A stretch of DNA of 64,000 nucleotides from Methylacidiphilum caldifontis (GCF_017310505.1 NZ_CP065957.1:186001-250000), one strand, 5' to 3'; positions 8,644 to 17,700 are shown, counted from the stretch's first letter. Notes: a model not told the origin generated them from the sequence alone. Numbers and translations are program-made.

Positions 8644-10773
8644 GTGAAAATCCTTGAACAATTAAAAAAAGCTTTTGTAGGAGGCAACAGTACACAGTAT
8701 GTAAAACGCAGGTTGACTGTTGCGGAAAAAACCTTTGGATCATATTGGCCTCGAGAACCTATAAGTCTTTCTGATTTTGGAAAATTGTATTTTAGAGTTC
8801 AAAATGAGCCCCAAAAACTTATCGATGAATCTGGAAATCCACTAACCATTAAAGATCTTTATTCTCATGTTAGCATTTTAGGTGGATCTGGTGCGGGGAA
8901 AACAAGATTTGTTCTAACTCAATTTTTGGAGAGCATTTTCAGGGCTACTGATATTAAAAATCATGAGCTAAGAGAAGAGTTAAAATTTGCTGGTTTTATA
9001 ATGGATGGGAAAAGCGAGCTCACCGAGATGGTCAAATGGCTAGCACGAAAATATGATAGAGAAAATGATGTTCTTTATTTTGGTCCCGACCATGATCTTG
9101 CAATTGATCCGCTTAATGATCCAGATTCTCTTCCTTCCGAACTTGCAGATTTAATGATTACTTTAAAGCAGGCCATAGACGATGGAAGAACAAGTCAAGA
9201 TCCATTTTGGGATGCTGCTGGAAGAAAACTGTTTGATTCGATTTTTCAACTGCACAGGGAATTAGTTTTAGCTGCACAAAATAAAATTATAGAGCAACCT
9301 CCACCTCCACTCTCCTTTCCTTTACTCAACCTTCTTGTTATGGATAGAGGGCTGCCTGCAAACCAAAATCAAATAACATCAGCAGAAGCAGCCCTTAAAG
9401 AATATAAGGAGAAAATCGCTAATGGATTAGAAAAAACAAATCGTCTCGTAAATCGAATAGAAAATCTTCTCAACGGATGGAAAAAACAGATCAAAGAAAT
9501 CTATGCAGCGAATAAAAACCCGACAGAATCTGAAAGTGAAGAAGAGAGGGAACAAAGGCTATTAAAAAAAATCGAGGCAGAACAAATTTTAAAATGCTTA
9601 AATGGGGAGCAAAGGTCCAAAGCCCAATTTGGTTCTTCAAGCTTACTTTCTCTTTTAGATGGATTACGCTCTTTTCATAGCGCTTTTTTTGCTTATTCTC
9701 AAAACGACCAATTTTATGACAATTTTTTTGTTGTTTGTTCCGAAGTCACAACGCGGCTTAAAAAACTTTTAAAATCCTTTAAGTCAGGTGTTCATCCTCA
9801 TTTAGAACTTTGGGAAAACTGTCTTTGCCTTATCGATGAGATAGATCAACTCTTAATCATGTTCAATGTCACAAGGAGTCTTGAGATACCTTCCCCTGAA
9901 TATGGTCCACTTCAGAAATGGCTAGCTATGTATGAGAAAGTACTTCATCATTATGGAAAGGATCCCTATTCAGATAAAATCTATCTCTATTTTAAGGGAG
10001 AATATCTGAATATTGCCAACGAAAGAACTTCAGGTTCCATTGGTATGACGGTATCTGTCCTTACTTCTCTGCTGACTCAGCCTCCTTTTGACCGTATGGT
10101 CAGCCCCCAAGGAAGTTTAAAATTTAGTGAGTTGATAGATAAGGGAAAAATTTTGGTTCTCGATATGAATTTTTCTCGTTGGAGAAATTCTGCCAAAGTC
10201 GCTAGCATTCTTTTAAAACTTGACTTTTTCCGTTCTGTACTTTCGAGAAAGCAACTTAAAACAGGTGATAGATTGATTAATCAGAAAAGGCCAATCATTT
10301 ATCTTTGCGATGAATTTGCTACGGTTGTTACAACAGGAGATTGGACGGGAGAAAGAGGGTTTTTTGATAAAGCAAGAGAATACCAATGTGGGTGTATTAT
10401 CGCTTTTCAGTCTTTGGCTTTGTTAGAATCGCGAATGACGAAATCTGAAATTGAGTCGATTCTGACCAATACCGCAACAATCATATTTCTAAGAAATAAC
10501 CATTTAGAAACAAACGATTATGCTTCAAGACTTTTTGGTGAAATTGAAAGAAGTGATGGCTATCTTTACCGAGGAACCCAAGAACTTCTGTTTGATTTAT
10601 CCAAACCGATCGCTCATCAAGATTTTCAAATCCAGTTTCGTAAAGAACCCCTTTATCCTTCCCACGTATTTACTCGCTTAAAAGATGGTGAAGCGATTGT
10701 AAAATTGCATCCTCGATTTGGGAAAAAGAGTATAAAAAGAGTCCAATTTCTGCTTCATCTTATACCCAGATAG
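8644..10773 (+). CDS. VirD4/TraD/DotL-type coupling ATPase
   Basis: This 709-residue protein is a type IV coupling-protein-like ATPase, which docks substrate (DNA-protein or protein) at the secretion channel. It shows Walker A 'GGSGAGKTRF' near residues 79-88, a 'FIMDGKSEL' strand and a late Walker B 'IYLCDEFATVV' near 551-561. The downstream 'CGCIIAFQSLALLESRM' and 'TNTATIIFLRNN' segments are typical of the TraD/TraG/VirD4 fold. A long charged helical insertion (about 215-330) separates the two halves. The start is GTG. Unlike VirD4 and DotL, no N-terminal membrane helices are present before the ATPase domain. The next gene, 15 bp downstream, encodes a small membrane protein that could supply the anchor. 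Confidence 0.8.
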   Translation: MKILEQLKKAFVGGNSTQYVKRRLTVAEKTFGSYWPREPISLSDFGKLYFRVQNEPQKLIDESGNPLTIKDLYSHVSILGGSGAGKTRFVLTQFLESIFRATDIKNHELREELKFAGFIMDGKSELTEMVKWLARKYDRENDVLYFGPDHDLAIDPLNDPDSLPSELADLMITLKQAIDDGRTSQDPFWDAAGRKLFDSIFQLHRELVLAAQNKIIEQPPPPLSFPLLNLLVMDRGLPANQNQITSAEAALKEYKEKIANGLEKTNRLVNRIENLLNGWKKQIKEIYAANKNPTESESEEEREQRLLKKIEAEQILKCLNGEQRSKAQFGSSSLLSLLDGLRSFHSAFFAYSQNDQFYDNFFVVCSEVTTRLKKLLKSFKSGVHPHLELWENCLCLIDEIDQLLIMFNVTRSLEIPSPEYGPLQKWLAMYEKVLHHYGKDPYSDKIYLYFKGEYLNIANERTSGSIGMTVSVLTSLLTQPPFDRMVSPQGSLKFSELIDKGKILVLDMNFSRWRNSAKVASILLKLDFFRSVLSRKQLKTGDRLINQKRPIIYLCDEFATVVTTGDWTGERGFFDKAREYQCGCIIAFQSLALLESRMTKSEIESILTNTATIIFLRNNHLETNDYASRLFGEIERSDGYLYRGTQELLFDLSKPIAHQDFQIQFRKEPLYPSHVFTRLKDGEAIVKLHPRFGKKSIKRVQFLLHLIPR

Positions 10774-10788
10774 AAAGAAAGGAAAGTT

Positions 10789-11181
10789 ATGCTCGATCAA
10801 CTCTCTAATCCTCAACCATCCGTTCATAATAATAATCTCCATATTATCGGTTTACTTATGCTTTGTATAATTAGCGGGGTGCTGACGGTTATGGGTGATC
10901 ACCTATTGTTTTCAACAGATAAACTTAATTTCTGGGAACTGCTTGAGACATTTCCGATTGCTCTTTTCTATCTTTTCCTTCATTCTCGGAAAGAAGCCGA
11001 TCTTTTGGTTTTTCTTTTTGACGTTGCCCTTTTTTCGTTTCTTTTTCTTGGATTATCCCATCTTTACTCTCGATATATCGGTACTCCCAAAAGAATATGG
11101 GCTATGGTCAAAGAAGGGGAATTCCAAGCCGAGCTTAAACAGCGATTTACCGATTTTATAAGATCAAAAAAGGGGATGTAA
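10789..11181 (+). CDS. Small multi-spanning membrane protein next to coupling ATPase
   Basis: The product has 130 residues with three likely membrane segments: about 18-40 ('IIGLLMLCIISGVLTVMG'), 45-65 and 70-92 ('VFLFDVALFSFLFLGLSHLY'). A basic amphipathic cytoplasmic tail follows. The family is not recognised. An AAAGGAAAG ribosome site precedes the ATG, and the gene follows the coupling ATPase by 15 bp in the same direction. Because that ATPase lacks its usual membrane helices, this protein is a candidate membrane tether. That is inference from adjacency and topology. Confidence 0.55.
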   Translation: MLDQLSNPQPSVHNNNLHIIGLLMLCIISGVLTVMGDHLLFSTDKLNFWELLETFPIALFYLFLHSRKEADLLVFLFDVALFSFLFLGLSHLYSRYIGTPKRIWAMVKEGEFQAELKQRFTDFIRSKKGM

Positions 11182-11222
11182 TAAACGCTCACTCTTTTTT
11201 TATATCGTTACACTATTTTAAT

Positions 11223-11477
11223 ATGAATATTAAAAAAGATTATAAAAAAGATGCTGCTCCTCTCCTTTTTAGCTACGTCTCTTTTCCTCTTTTACTCTCT
11301 TTAATCTTTTTAAGAAATAAAACAACTGCTGATGTCGTTCATTTTATAGTCCAGGGATTTTTTTCTTTAGGAAATCAAGCCTTAAATCATGCAGGAAGCT
11401 ATTTAGATATGATTATCCAGGATATTTCTACCATGCTTGAGAAGGGATTCATTGAAATTGGAGGAAATGGAAAATGA
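11223..11477 (+). CDS. Small hypothetical membrane-associated protein
   Basis: This small protein of 84 residues is unrecognised. A hydrophobic segment at about 14-30 ('LLFSYVSFPLLLSLIFL') is followed by an amphipathic C-terminal half ('VHFIVQGFFSLGNQALNHAG'). The stop codon overlaps the start of the next gene (ATGA at 11474-11477), which argues for translational coupling and therefore for a real gene despite the short length. It could be a minor pilus or channel subunit; nothing in the sequence is diagnostic. Confidence 0.5.
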   Translation: MNIKKDYKKDAAPLLFSYVSFPLLLSLIFLRNKTTADVVHFIVQGFFSLGNQALNHAGSYLDMIIQDISTMLEKGFIEIGGNGK

Positions 11478-12109
11478 ACAAAAAGATGATCTACCATTTA
11501 AAAGATAATGATACTTTAAGAACAGAAGAAAAAGAAGAAAAAGATCTTTCAAAGATCGTATTTCCAGAGGATCTGAGTCTAAACCATAATGATTATGGCC
11601 CTGAAGATCAGTCCTTTTCTCTTTCTTATAGGTCTCTTCTTTTTGAAGCCTATTTTTATCAAAGACTAGGAAAAGATCTACCTCGAAGTGCTGATAATGA
11701 ACCTGCTTTCCCAGCTATTATTGTTGAAAGAGATTTTTTTCTTAGCCTTATCGAGGGAGACTACCCCTTATGGGCTCAAATGTATGATGAAGCACCTGAG
11801 GCCTGGGAAGAGTGGTTTGTAATCGATAATCCCAAGAAACCTGGTTCGATTATGTTATCTATGCCTATTGAAGAGAAAGAGATAGGAATCCATTCTATAA
11901 AATTTATTCAGAAATGTGATCATCCTTTAAAAGAAGAGCTATTGGATTGTTGTAAAAAATTACAAGAAAGCTGTGTACTGCTTCATTCGAGTTGGGAAAA
12001 AAGGGATTTTCGATTTGTTAGTTTTGAAAGATTACCCAAAGATTTTACCAACAAAAGATTCAGGTTAGAAGCGATAAAAAAACAGTATTCAACTTATAAA
12101 AATCCATGA
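11474..12109 (+). CDS. Hypothetical soluble acidic protein
   Basis: The family of this 211-residue protein is not recognised. It is soluble-looking and acidic in its N-terminal third ('RTEEKEEKDLSKIVFPEDL'), with no signal peptide or membrane segment. It has several Trp-rich turns ('PLWAQMYDEAPEAWEEWFV') and a basic C-terminus. It overlaps the preceding gene by 4 bp, and its TGA stop (12107-12109) overlaps the ATG (12106) that opens the next, frame-broken gene. The tight coupling places it in the coupling-ATPase operon. Confidence 0.5.
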   Translation: MNKKMIYHLKDNDTLRTEEKEEKDLSKIVFPEDLSLNHNDYGPEDQSFSLSYRSLLFEAYFYQRLGKDLPRSADNEPAFPAIIVERDFFLSLIEGDYPLWAQMYDEAPEAWEEWFVIDNPKKPGSIMLSMPIEEKEIGIHSIKFIQKCDHPLKEELLDCCKKLQESCVLLHSSWEKRDFRFVSFERLPKDFTNKRFRLEAIKKQYSTYKNP

Positions 12110-13984
12110 AAAAAAACAAAACAAGAAATATTTCTAAAACCTTTTTTTTTAGTACTGTTCTTTTCCTTTATTAGCTCGTTATCAACCAGTATTGAACAGC
12201 CTTCTACTCCTATTATTCCTCCTAGTCAAAATTATCCTCAAGCTCCAGGGGCTCCTGGAGTAGGTCCTGGTGGAGGTTATCCTGCAAATATAACTGGGTT
12301 TTCAGGCAGTGCAGCTGAAGCGATGAATTACATTGTGAACAGGCTGCACGACATCCAAGATATTGTCAGAGACAACGATGAGCACATCCAACATATTGAT
12401 CAGATGATTTCTGGTACTAAGCAGATAAGCCAGCAGTTGGCTTCTATTAATTCTATTACAGCCTATGGAAATGCTGTTGCTCAAGTCCATATTCCACAAA
12501 GTCCTTATGATAACAACTCTAGTTCTTTGGGCTCCTCTTCTCTTTTCCCTTCATTAGGGCAAAATCAGCCTTTCGCTTTAAATACCGCGCTTACACAACT
12601 TCCTTACGGTCTTCAGTTTGATGGGAATCAATTTAACGGAATGGGATTAGGATATGTAGGAAACATAATGGGTTTATCGGGCCTTCCTATTGGTTTAGAT
12701 GCGTATCCCCCATTTATGCTCATTTCTCTTAATCCTCAACAATTTGCTATTGCATCCTCTCTTGCACAACCTTTCATGGCATCTAGTGGTAATTGGGGTC
12801 CTCTAGCGGGAGGATTAGGGCTTATGGCGATGAATTTCTTTCCCATGTATATGGCTTCAAATCCTCTGTTTAATAACATTGGGGGTCTGTCGAATTTAGC
12901 TGGACCGTTGAGTTGGGCAACTCTTGGCGCACAAAATTTTTTTCCAAATAATCTTAATGCACAAGTTCCCTTAGGTTCTCTGTTGCCTGCTATTCTGGGA
13001 CAAGCCATGATTATTGGGTCTAATGCCTTGGTTCGACCATCGACTCTCAGCGATCCTCTCTACCAATCTGTGATGTGGACTGGCAATGCTTTGCAGCAAC
13101 TCCTTTTCTGGATAAACAGTGGCTCTTTACGCAATGGTTTTTATAGTCCTATTAATGGATATAATTATTCTAATGCCTATGGATTAAGCCCTAATCTTTC
13201 TGATATCTATACGGCTGGGGCGTTTGGAGCTGTAGAAGATTATTTGATAAAGTCCAACCAAAGAAGTAAATCTAACTTCTTGTTTTCCTTTGTTCAAAAT
13301 CATGCACAAGAAATTGTGCAATGCTCGTTGAGAGCAAAACCAACTGAACCGGTTATACCTCTTGAAAGGTCGGACAAGGCTGTTTTCCCCTACTCCTCCC
13401 TATTGTCTTTTAATAATAAAGACTTCACTTCAGAAAAGAAGACTTTATGTGAAGTAGGACATCAAAGGGAGGAAATAAAAATTATTCCTGTTCAATTTAC
13501 TTCTCCAAGTTGGGGTTCGGGAACTTTAGTGACAGGGATAAGTCCTCAGTCCTATCAATCCTATATGCTTTTAATACAGGCAAATACGCTAAGAATACAG
13601 CAAAATGTCGCTATAGAAAGGCTGGATGCTCAATTATATCAAGATACACTGAATGTTATTCAACAATTAAATCAACTGGAAGCTAATCTTAAATCCTTAA
13701 GGATGCAATGTCAGCAAAATTATCTCTTAGCCATACCCCAAATATCCCAGCTTGAAATAACGGTGGTCAACCAGATCAGTAATCAACAACAATATTTAGA
13801 AAGATTAAAAAATAACATAGAAAATTATAGGCAGACTCGTTATCAGCTTCTGCTCGAAAGACTTCATATTATCGAGATGATGAAAGAAAAAGCAGCATTA
13901 GAAGCAGGACAGGCCGCCTCACATTATTTGAATGAAATACAGAGTCAACTGCCTTCTACGGCTCAAGCAGAGACGAATATGTAA
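12106..13984 (+). CDS. Secreted coiled-coil protein (TrbJ/VirB5-like character), frame broken in a T9 tract
   Basis: The main frame is open from 12110 to 13984, and its first ATG is at 12323. The true N-terminus is probably the ATG at 12106: 'MKKNKTRNISKTFFF' reads into a nine-T tract (12142-12150), while the other frame continues straight on as 'LVLFFSFISSLSTSIEQP', a good signal-peptide core. One T fewer would join the two. The mature protein has a Pro/Gly-rich start and a helix near 12330-12450. A long Asn/Leu/Gly-rich low-complexity middle follows, and then a C-terminal coiled coil rich in Gln and Leu (about residues 410-540), as in TrbJ/VirB5-type periplasmic conjugation proteins. Whether the frameshift is real, phase-variable or a sequencing error cannot be decided here. 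Confidence 0.6.
12142..12150 (+). repeat. T9 homopolymer inside a signal-peptide coding region
   Basis: Nine consecutive T residues sit where two reading frames of one exported-protein gene must be joined. With nine T the start at 12106 runs into TAG at 12172-12174. With eight T it continues into the long frame ending at 13984. This makes the tract a candidate on/off slippage site. Confidence 0.6.
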
Positions 13985-14232
13985 TGTTGAGATTTAGGTT
14001 AAATTCTGGAGAGGTGAACGAAAAAGAGTAATTATAAAGACCAACACAAAGCGTTGTTTGTTAGAATCACGTCTTGCTTGCTCTAGTTGTTATAGTTTTG
14101 ATTTTTATTCTTCAATGAAAAGAAAAAATGAGAAAAAGAATAATTTTTCTCTATGATTTTCTGCCAGCAATATTTTCGTAGATTGAAGAAAAAACATGCT
14201 CTAACAAATTCTTTTAAAAGATCACTTTTTAT

Positions 14233-15150
14233 TTATCTTCCATTAGAACAGATTTTTGGATGTTTTTGAGTCATAATTTCTGCCAGTTCACTTCTGACTT
14301 CTGCAGCCATCGACATCGGATTTTGCTCGAGATATTTCCGATCTTGAGGCAACGGTAAAATGCCTGCAATCAAGAATTGGCTCCATTCTAAAAGAGACAT
14401 TTGCTGATTACGGATGCGCCAACAATCGCTGATGAGTCGAACGATTTCTGGGGGTGAAGGCTTTTTTTTTACACCTGGATGTCTGCGCAACTGGTTTGCT
14501 GTTTCAATAAAAATTGTACATAATTTTTTTGTCACCCAGGGATTGTACTTCATAATCAGTTTTATTTCATTTTCTACAGATGGCCAATTCATGTATATGA
14601 CACGACATCTCCTGAGCAAGGCTTCTGTAGCATCCCGCAGATCATTTTTTGTAATAACGATGAGAAGATTATTGTTATTCGCTTTTAATTCCCCTCCTAA
14701 TTGAGGAACAAAAATTTGAGATTCGTTTATGAAATCGAGAAGAAAACTATCAACGGAAACATCTGCTTTATCTAATTCATTAAGAATAAGAACAGTTTTA
14801 TTTTCTTGAGAAGAAGAAACGGCTAGAGGAATAATCCCAGCTAAGATGCTACCATCTATGGCCTTGTCTCGAAGAAGTTCTTCTTTTCCGCAACCAGGAA
14901 AGAATTGAAATAAAAGCAGTCTTGCACTCAGGGCCTTGGCAACCGCTTTGCCTAAAAAGGTTTTACCGACCCCAGGCGGACCATCTAGCAAAACTGCTGA
15001 AAGTTCAGTCCCCTCTCCCATCGAATGAACAGCACATTCTACTACCCTTTTTGCAGCGATATCTGTTACGATATAACCCTCAGGAAAGATCAGGCTAGGA
15101 GCAAAATCTTTCATATCTGAAGAATAAACTAAATCTGTTCTTTTTTTCAT
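14233..15150 (-). CDS. MoxR-type AAA+ ATPase
   Basis: This 305-residue AAA+ protein has Walker A 'GPPGVGKTFLGKAVA' (about residues 57-71), Walker B-like 'VLILNELDKADVS' (about 120-132), a sensor 1 'LLIVITKND' (about 161-169) and an arginine-finger region 'LLRRCRVIYM'. This is the MoxR/AAA_5 class, which usually acts as a chaperone-like remodeler with von Willebrand-domain partners. No such partner is nearby, so its client may be a component of the secretion island. It stands alone on the minus strand, preceded by a 20-bp divergent gap to a small plus-strand gene and followed by a 248-bp non-coding gap that shows nothing clear. Confidence 0.8.
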   Translation of the reverse strand: MKKRTDLVYSSDMKDFAPSLIFPEGYIVTDIAAKRVVECAVHSMGEGTELSAVLLDGPPGVGKTFLGKAVAKALSARLLLFQFFPGCGKEELLRDKAIDGSILAGIIPLAVSSSQENKTVLILNELDKADVSVDSFLLDFINESQIFVPQLGGELKANNNNLLIVITKNDLRDATEALLRRCRVIYMNWPSVENEIKLIMKYNPWVTKKLCTIFIETANQLRRHPGVKKKPSPPEIVRLISDCWRIRNQQMSLLEWSQFLIAGILPLPQDRKYLEQNPMSMAAEVRSELAEIMTQKHPKICSNGR

Positions 15151-15170
15151 ATCGACCTATTAAATAGATA

Positions 15171-15383
15171 ATGAAACCGATACGTTTCAATTATGTTGCA
15201 TTTAAGACTGTTCAAGAATGTTTTCCTATTTATCAACCCGAGTTTCATCAACTTGAACGAATAAAAAACCCTACTCAGTATTTTCTACATACTTCAGGCA
15301 AATCACATGATACGAAAGACATAAATAAGCATGCTCAAAACCTTTCTCTTCCATCAAAAATTCCAAATGAAAGGGAAAGATAA
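15171..15383 (+). CDS. Small hypothetical protein
   Basis: A 70-residue hydrophilic reading frame, unrecognised, with no signal peptide. It starts 20 bp from the divergent MoxR-type gene and ends just before the most likely start of the next gene (15394). Support is positional only: it fills an otherwise empty gap in a dense region. No strong ribosome site is visible. Confidence 0.35.
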   Translation: MKPIRFNYVAFKTVQECFPIYQPEFHQLERIKNPTQYFLHTSGKSHDTKDINKHAQNLSLPSKIPNERER

Positions 15384-15393
15384 AAGTAATGAT

Positions 15394-16563
15394 ATGATTG
15401 AATTTAACGGCTTTGCTCTTTTAGGCAGAAATGAAATTCAGCTTATAACTCGAAATGATCAAGAAAACTATTTTTGGCTTCCTTTACACTCCCTGAATTA
15501 CGAAGAGATTGAAAAAATGAGGAAAGCCATTCAAAAGAATAATTGTCCGAATTATAATAAAATAATAACTGCTTTAAAGAAACGGCTTTCAGCCGATACT
15601 CTTTATGAAGTTAAAGAAAAAGCTCTTCTTTTTTCCATGCTTGCTGATGTTTGTACAGACGACAAATGGGAACAAAAACTTATTTTTATTGATCGCCAGG
15701 GAAAAAACGATTCTGCCATAAAAGAAAACTTTCTTCAAAAAAGCACCGAAGAGATCCTTTTTTTGGATAAGGAAAAGTTGGATTGGATAAAAAAATTTTC
15801 CACTCAACTGCAACATTTTTTTGATAGGCAAGAAAGAAAGCAACTTAGTTCTCTTTTCCAGTCTCTCAGCGAGCTTTACTATGAAAAGTATGAAAAGCAG
15901 CTTAAATATTCAAATTTATTATCATTTCCTGGATCTTTTAACAAACTTCCAAAAGATAAAAATAATCCGTGGATTGCAAAAGGATACTACAAGGTTAAAA
16001 CCGATCCAAGGGGTAGGATAATAGCGAATTGGAAAGGAGAAATTCTTCTCGAGTATGTTCAGCCAGTTAAACCCTTAGACATAAGCAATTTTTTTCTAAA
16101 ACTGATTAATCCTAGAAAAAAGAAAACTGAAATATCTCAACAGACTCAGAAATTTTTTAATGCCATGGATCTGTTTTGTGGCGAGATTGTGGGGGGGATA
16201 AACAATTTTTTTGAAAACTATTTTACAGCTGTATCTCATAAAGAAATCAAAGATCCCTATGCAAAAGCTTTTGCTCTGTTTTATTGGTCTTTGAAAGATT
16301 TTTTGGAATCACGAACGGGTAATTATTCTTCAAACAAAGACTTAATTTTCGATTATAGATTAAAAAGAATATTGCATCTTCTCGCCTTAAAAGAAAAACT
16401 TTCCTCTTTTGAGTTAGAAATGAATGAAATTGAAATGAAAGAAAACGAGAAGATAAAAGACCTTTTTCAAAAAGGGATTATTGTAAAAGAGCCTCTTTGT
16501 TCTACCCATTTTTGTCATTCTCAACAAAGCGATAGTAAAAGGAAAAAAGATTATGAAAAGTAA
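15394..16563 (+). CDS. Hypothetical protein upstream of the sigma factor
   Basis: The chosen start gives 389 residues with no recognised family. In-frame ATGs at 15331 and 15367 are alternatives but would overlap the small gene before it. The sequence is soluble-looking and very Lys-rich, with no membrane segment. A compact stretch at about residues 185-225 ('GYYKVKTDPRGRIIANWKGEILLEY') looks like a small beta domain. The C-terminus is highly charged and helical. Its end overlaps the start of the sigma-factor gene by 11 bp (16553-16563), so the two are translationally coupled. It could therefore be a partner of the sigma factor such as an anti-sigma protein, but no known anti-sigma fold is visible. 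Confidence 0.55.
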   Translation: MIEFNGFALLGRNEIQLITRNDQENYFWLPLHSLNYEEIEKMRKAIQKNNCPNYNKIITALKKRLSADTLYEVKEKALLFSMLADVCTDDKWEQKLIFIDRQGKNDSAIKENFLQKSTEEILFLDKEKLDWIKKFSTQLQHFFDRQERKQLSSLFQSLSELYYEKYEKQLKYSNLLSFPGSFNKLPKDKNNPWIAKGYYKVKTDPRGRIIANWKGEILLEYVQPVKPLDISNFFLKLINPRKKKTEISQQTQKFFNAMDLFCGEIVGGINNFFENYFTAVSHKEIKDPYAKAFALFYWSLKDFLESRTGNYSSNKDLIFDYRLKRILHLLALKEKLSSFELEMNEIEMKENEKIKDLFQKGIIVKEPLCSTHFCHSQQSDSKRKKDYEK

Positions 16564-17530
16564 TTGTTCAGAGATTAATGAAACAGAGTGGTGGAAAGAA
16601 TCGATAAAAAAGTTTCAACAAGCTCTCCATGAAGAAAAACTTGCTTTGTTAGAAATTCCTTCAATAAAAAAGATTCTCATTGAAAGAATTATCCATCTCC
16701 ATGAACCTTCTAAACAAAAAAGAATAAGTGCTATAGAAGTTGTTTTTCTTGTTTCATTAATTCTTTCTAGAAAAAAGAATAATGCTCAAAAAATTTTATC
16801 AACTTTAGATAAACTTCGATTAAATATATTGTGGTGGAATAGATTAAGAGAAGAAGCAGAAAAAGATAAGGGGGATCAAGCAAAAATATGGAGAAATAAA
16901 AGATTGAACCTTGCTCAGGTTACCGATCCTTTAATCATTAAGGGTGTGGAATTAGTTAACAAGGTAGTAAAAACGAAAAACTTAAATATAAAAGAGGCTG
17001 TATTTAGTGATGGACTCGTTGGATTTTACAGAGCCTTAGAAAAATATAATCCTTCTTTATCCCATCCTTTTCCCCCTTATGCTTTATACTGGATCAAAAA
17101 TGAAATTTCTTCTGAAGCCCACAAATCAAAAACTGTTCAGATCAGTTCTTATCAAAAGAAAAAAAACGCACAGTTCCAAGAAGAATTTACTCAAAGATAT
17201 TCTGAAAATAATCTTACATTAATGAGCTTAGACTCCCCCATAAATGACGCTGGAGATCCCTTTCATGAAGTTATTCCTAGTCAAAAAACTATTCCTTTAC
17301 CCTCTGATAATGAAGATCTTAAAAAAGAATGGTTGCAAATTATGGATAGAGTCCCAATGGATTTTAGGCCTGTTTTAGCTTTAAGATATTATTATCCTAT
17401 ATGGGAGGTGCGATCCGATCAGTATTTTTTAGGGAGTGAGGTTTTTCATTGTCGCCAGACTCTCTCTTTCAAAAGAATTTTAATTGGGATAAATAAAAAC
17501 TCTCCAAAAGCTAAAGACATCCAGGATTAA
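16553..17530 (+). CDS. Divergent sigma-70 family RNA polymerase sigma factor
   Basis: The product has 325 residues. The middle matches sigma region 2: 'LNLAQVTDPLIIKGVELVNKVV' aligns with region 2.1, 'DGLVGFYRALEKYNPS' with the core-binding and -10 helix ('EGLIGLMRAVEKFDP' in typical factors), and 'PFPPYALYWIKNEI' with the region 2.3/2.4 'FSTYATWWIRQAI' melting and -10 motif. 'LMSLDSPINDAGDPFHEVI' matches the region 3.2 linker. Region 4 ('FRPVLALRYYYPIW...FLGSEVFHCRQTLSFKRI') is recognisable but degenerate. An extra ~95-residue N-terminal part is unfamiliar. The length is near RpoH/group 3 size. It lies inside the secretion island, coupled to the gene before it, so it may direct transcription of the island's own promoters. 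Confidence 0.8.
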   Translation: MKSNCSEINETEWWKESIKKFQQALHEEKLALLEIPSIKKILIERIIHLHEPSKQKRISAIEVVFLVSLILSRKKNNAQKILSTLDKLRLNILWWNRLREEAEKDKGDQAKIWRNKRLNLAQVTDPLIIKGVELVNKVVKTKNLNIKEAVFSDGLVGFYRALEKYNPSLSHPFPPYALYWIKNEISSEAHKSKTVQISSYQKKKNAQFQEEFTQRYSENNLTLMSLDSPINDAGDPFHEVIPSQKTIPLPSDNEDLKKEWLQIMDRVPMDFRPVLALRYYYPIWEVRSDQYFLGSEVFHCRQTLSFKRILIGINKNSPKAKDIQD

Positions 17531-17700
17531 TGAAATAATCGACCAATCCAATGAACAACTTCTTCCATAGCGTTGCCTATAATCTGCCATCCATTTCTGC
17601 ACCAGCCTCTAAGTGGTTCTGGACAAAACCGGTCAATAGCAATAGCAGCGAGCAATGTGATCATGCCATCAAAAAGAAACTGTCCGATTTTTCCTCTCAT
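17527..17700 (-). CDS. Small membrane protein, 57 residues
   Basis: This minus-strand frame runs from ATG at 17700 to TAA at 17527-17529. An AAGGAG ribosome site lies about 12 bases upstream, with a second purine patch closer in. Residues 5-22 are hydrophobic ('GQFLFDGMITLLAAIAID'), followed by a Cys/Trp-containing amphipathic tail ('WCRNGWQIIGNAMEEVV'). It is convergent with and overlaps the sigma-factor stop by 4 bp. The opposite-strand frame in the same interval is less convincing. The family is unknown; it could be a small holin-like or pilus accessory protein. Confidence 0.45.
   Translation of the reverse strand: MRGKIGQFLFDGMITLLAAIAIDRFCPEPLRGWCRNGWQIIGNAMEEVVHWIGRLFH

Noticed and set aside
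12736-13008. 90-residue minus-strand frame inside the secreted coiled-coil gene
   Set aside because: No ribosome site or domain, and the plus-strand gene continues through it with consistent low-complexity and coiled-coil character.
13985-14232. Small gene or RNA in the 248-bp gap before the MoxR-type gene
   Set aside because: Only AT-rich sequence with weak inverted repeats around 14041-14063; no frame with start, ribosome site and coding character.
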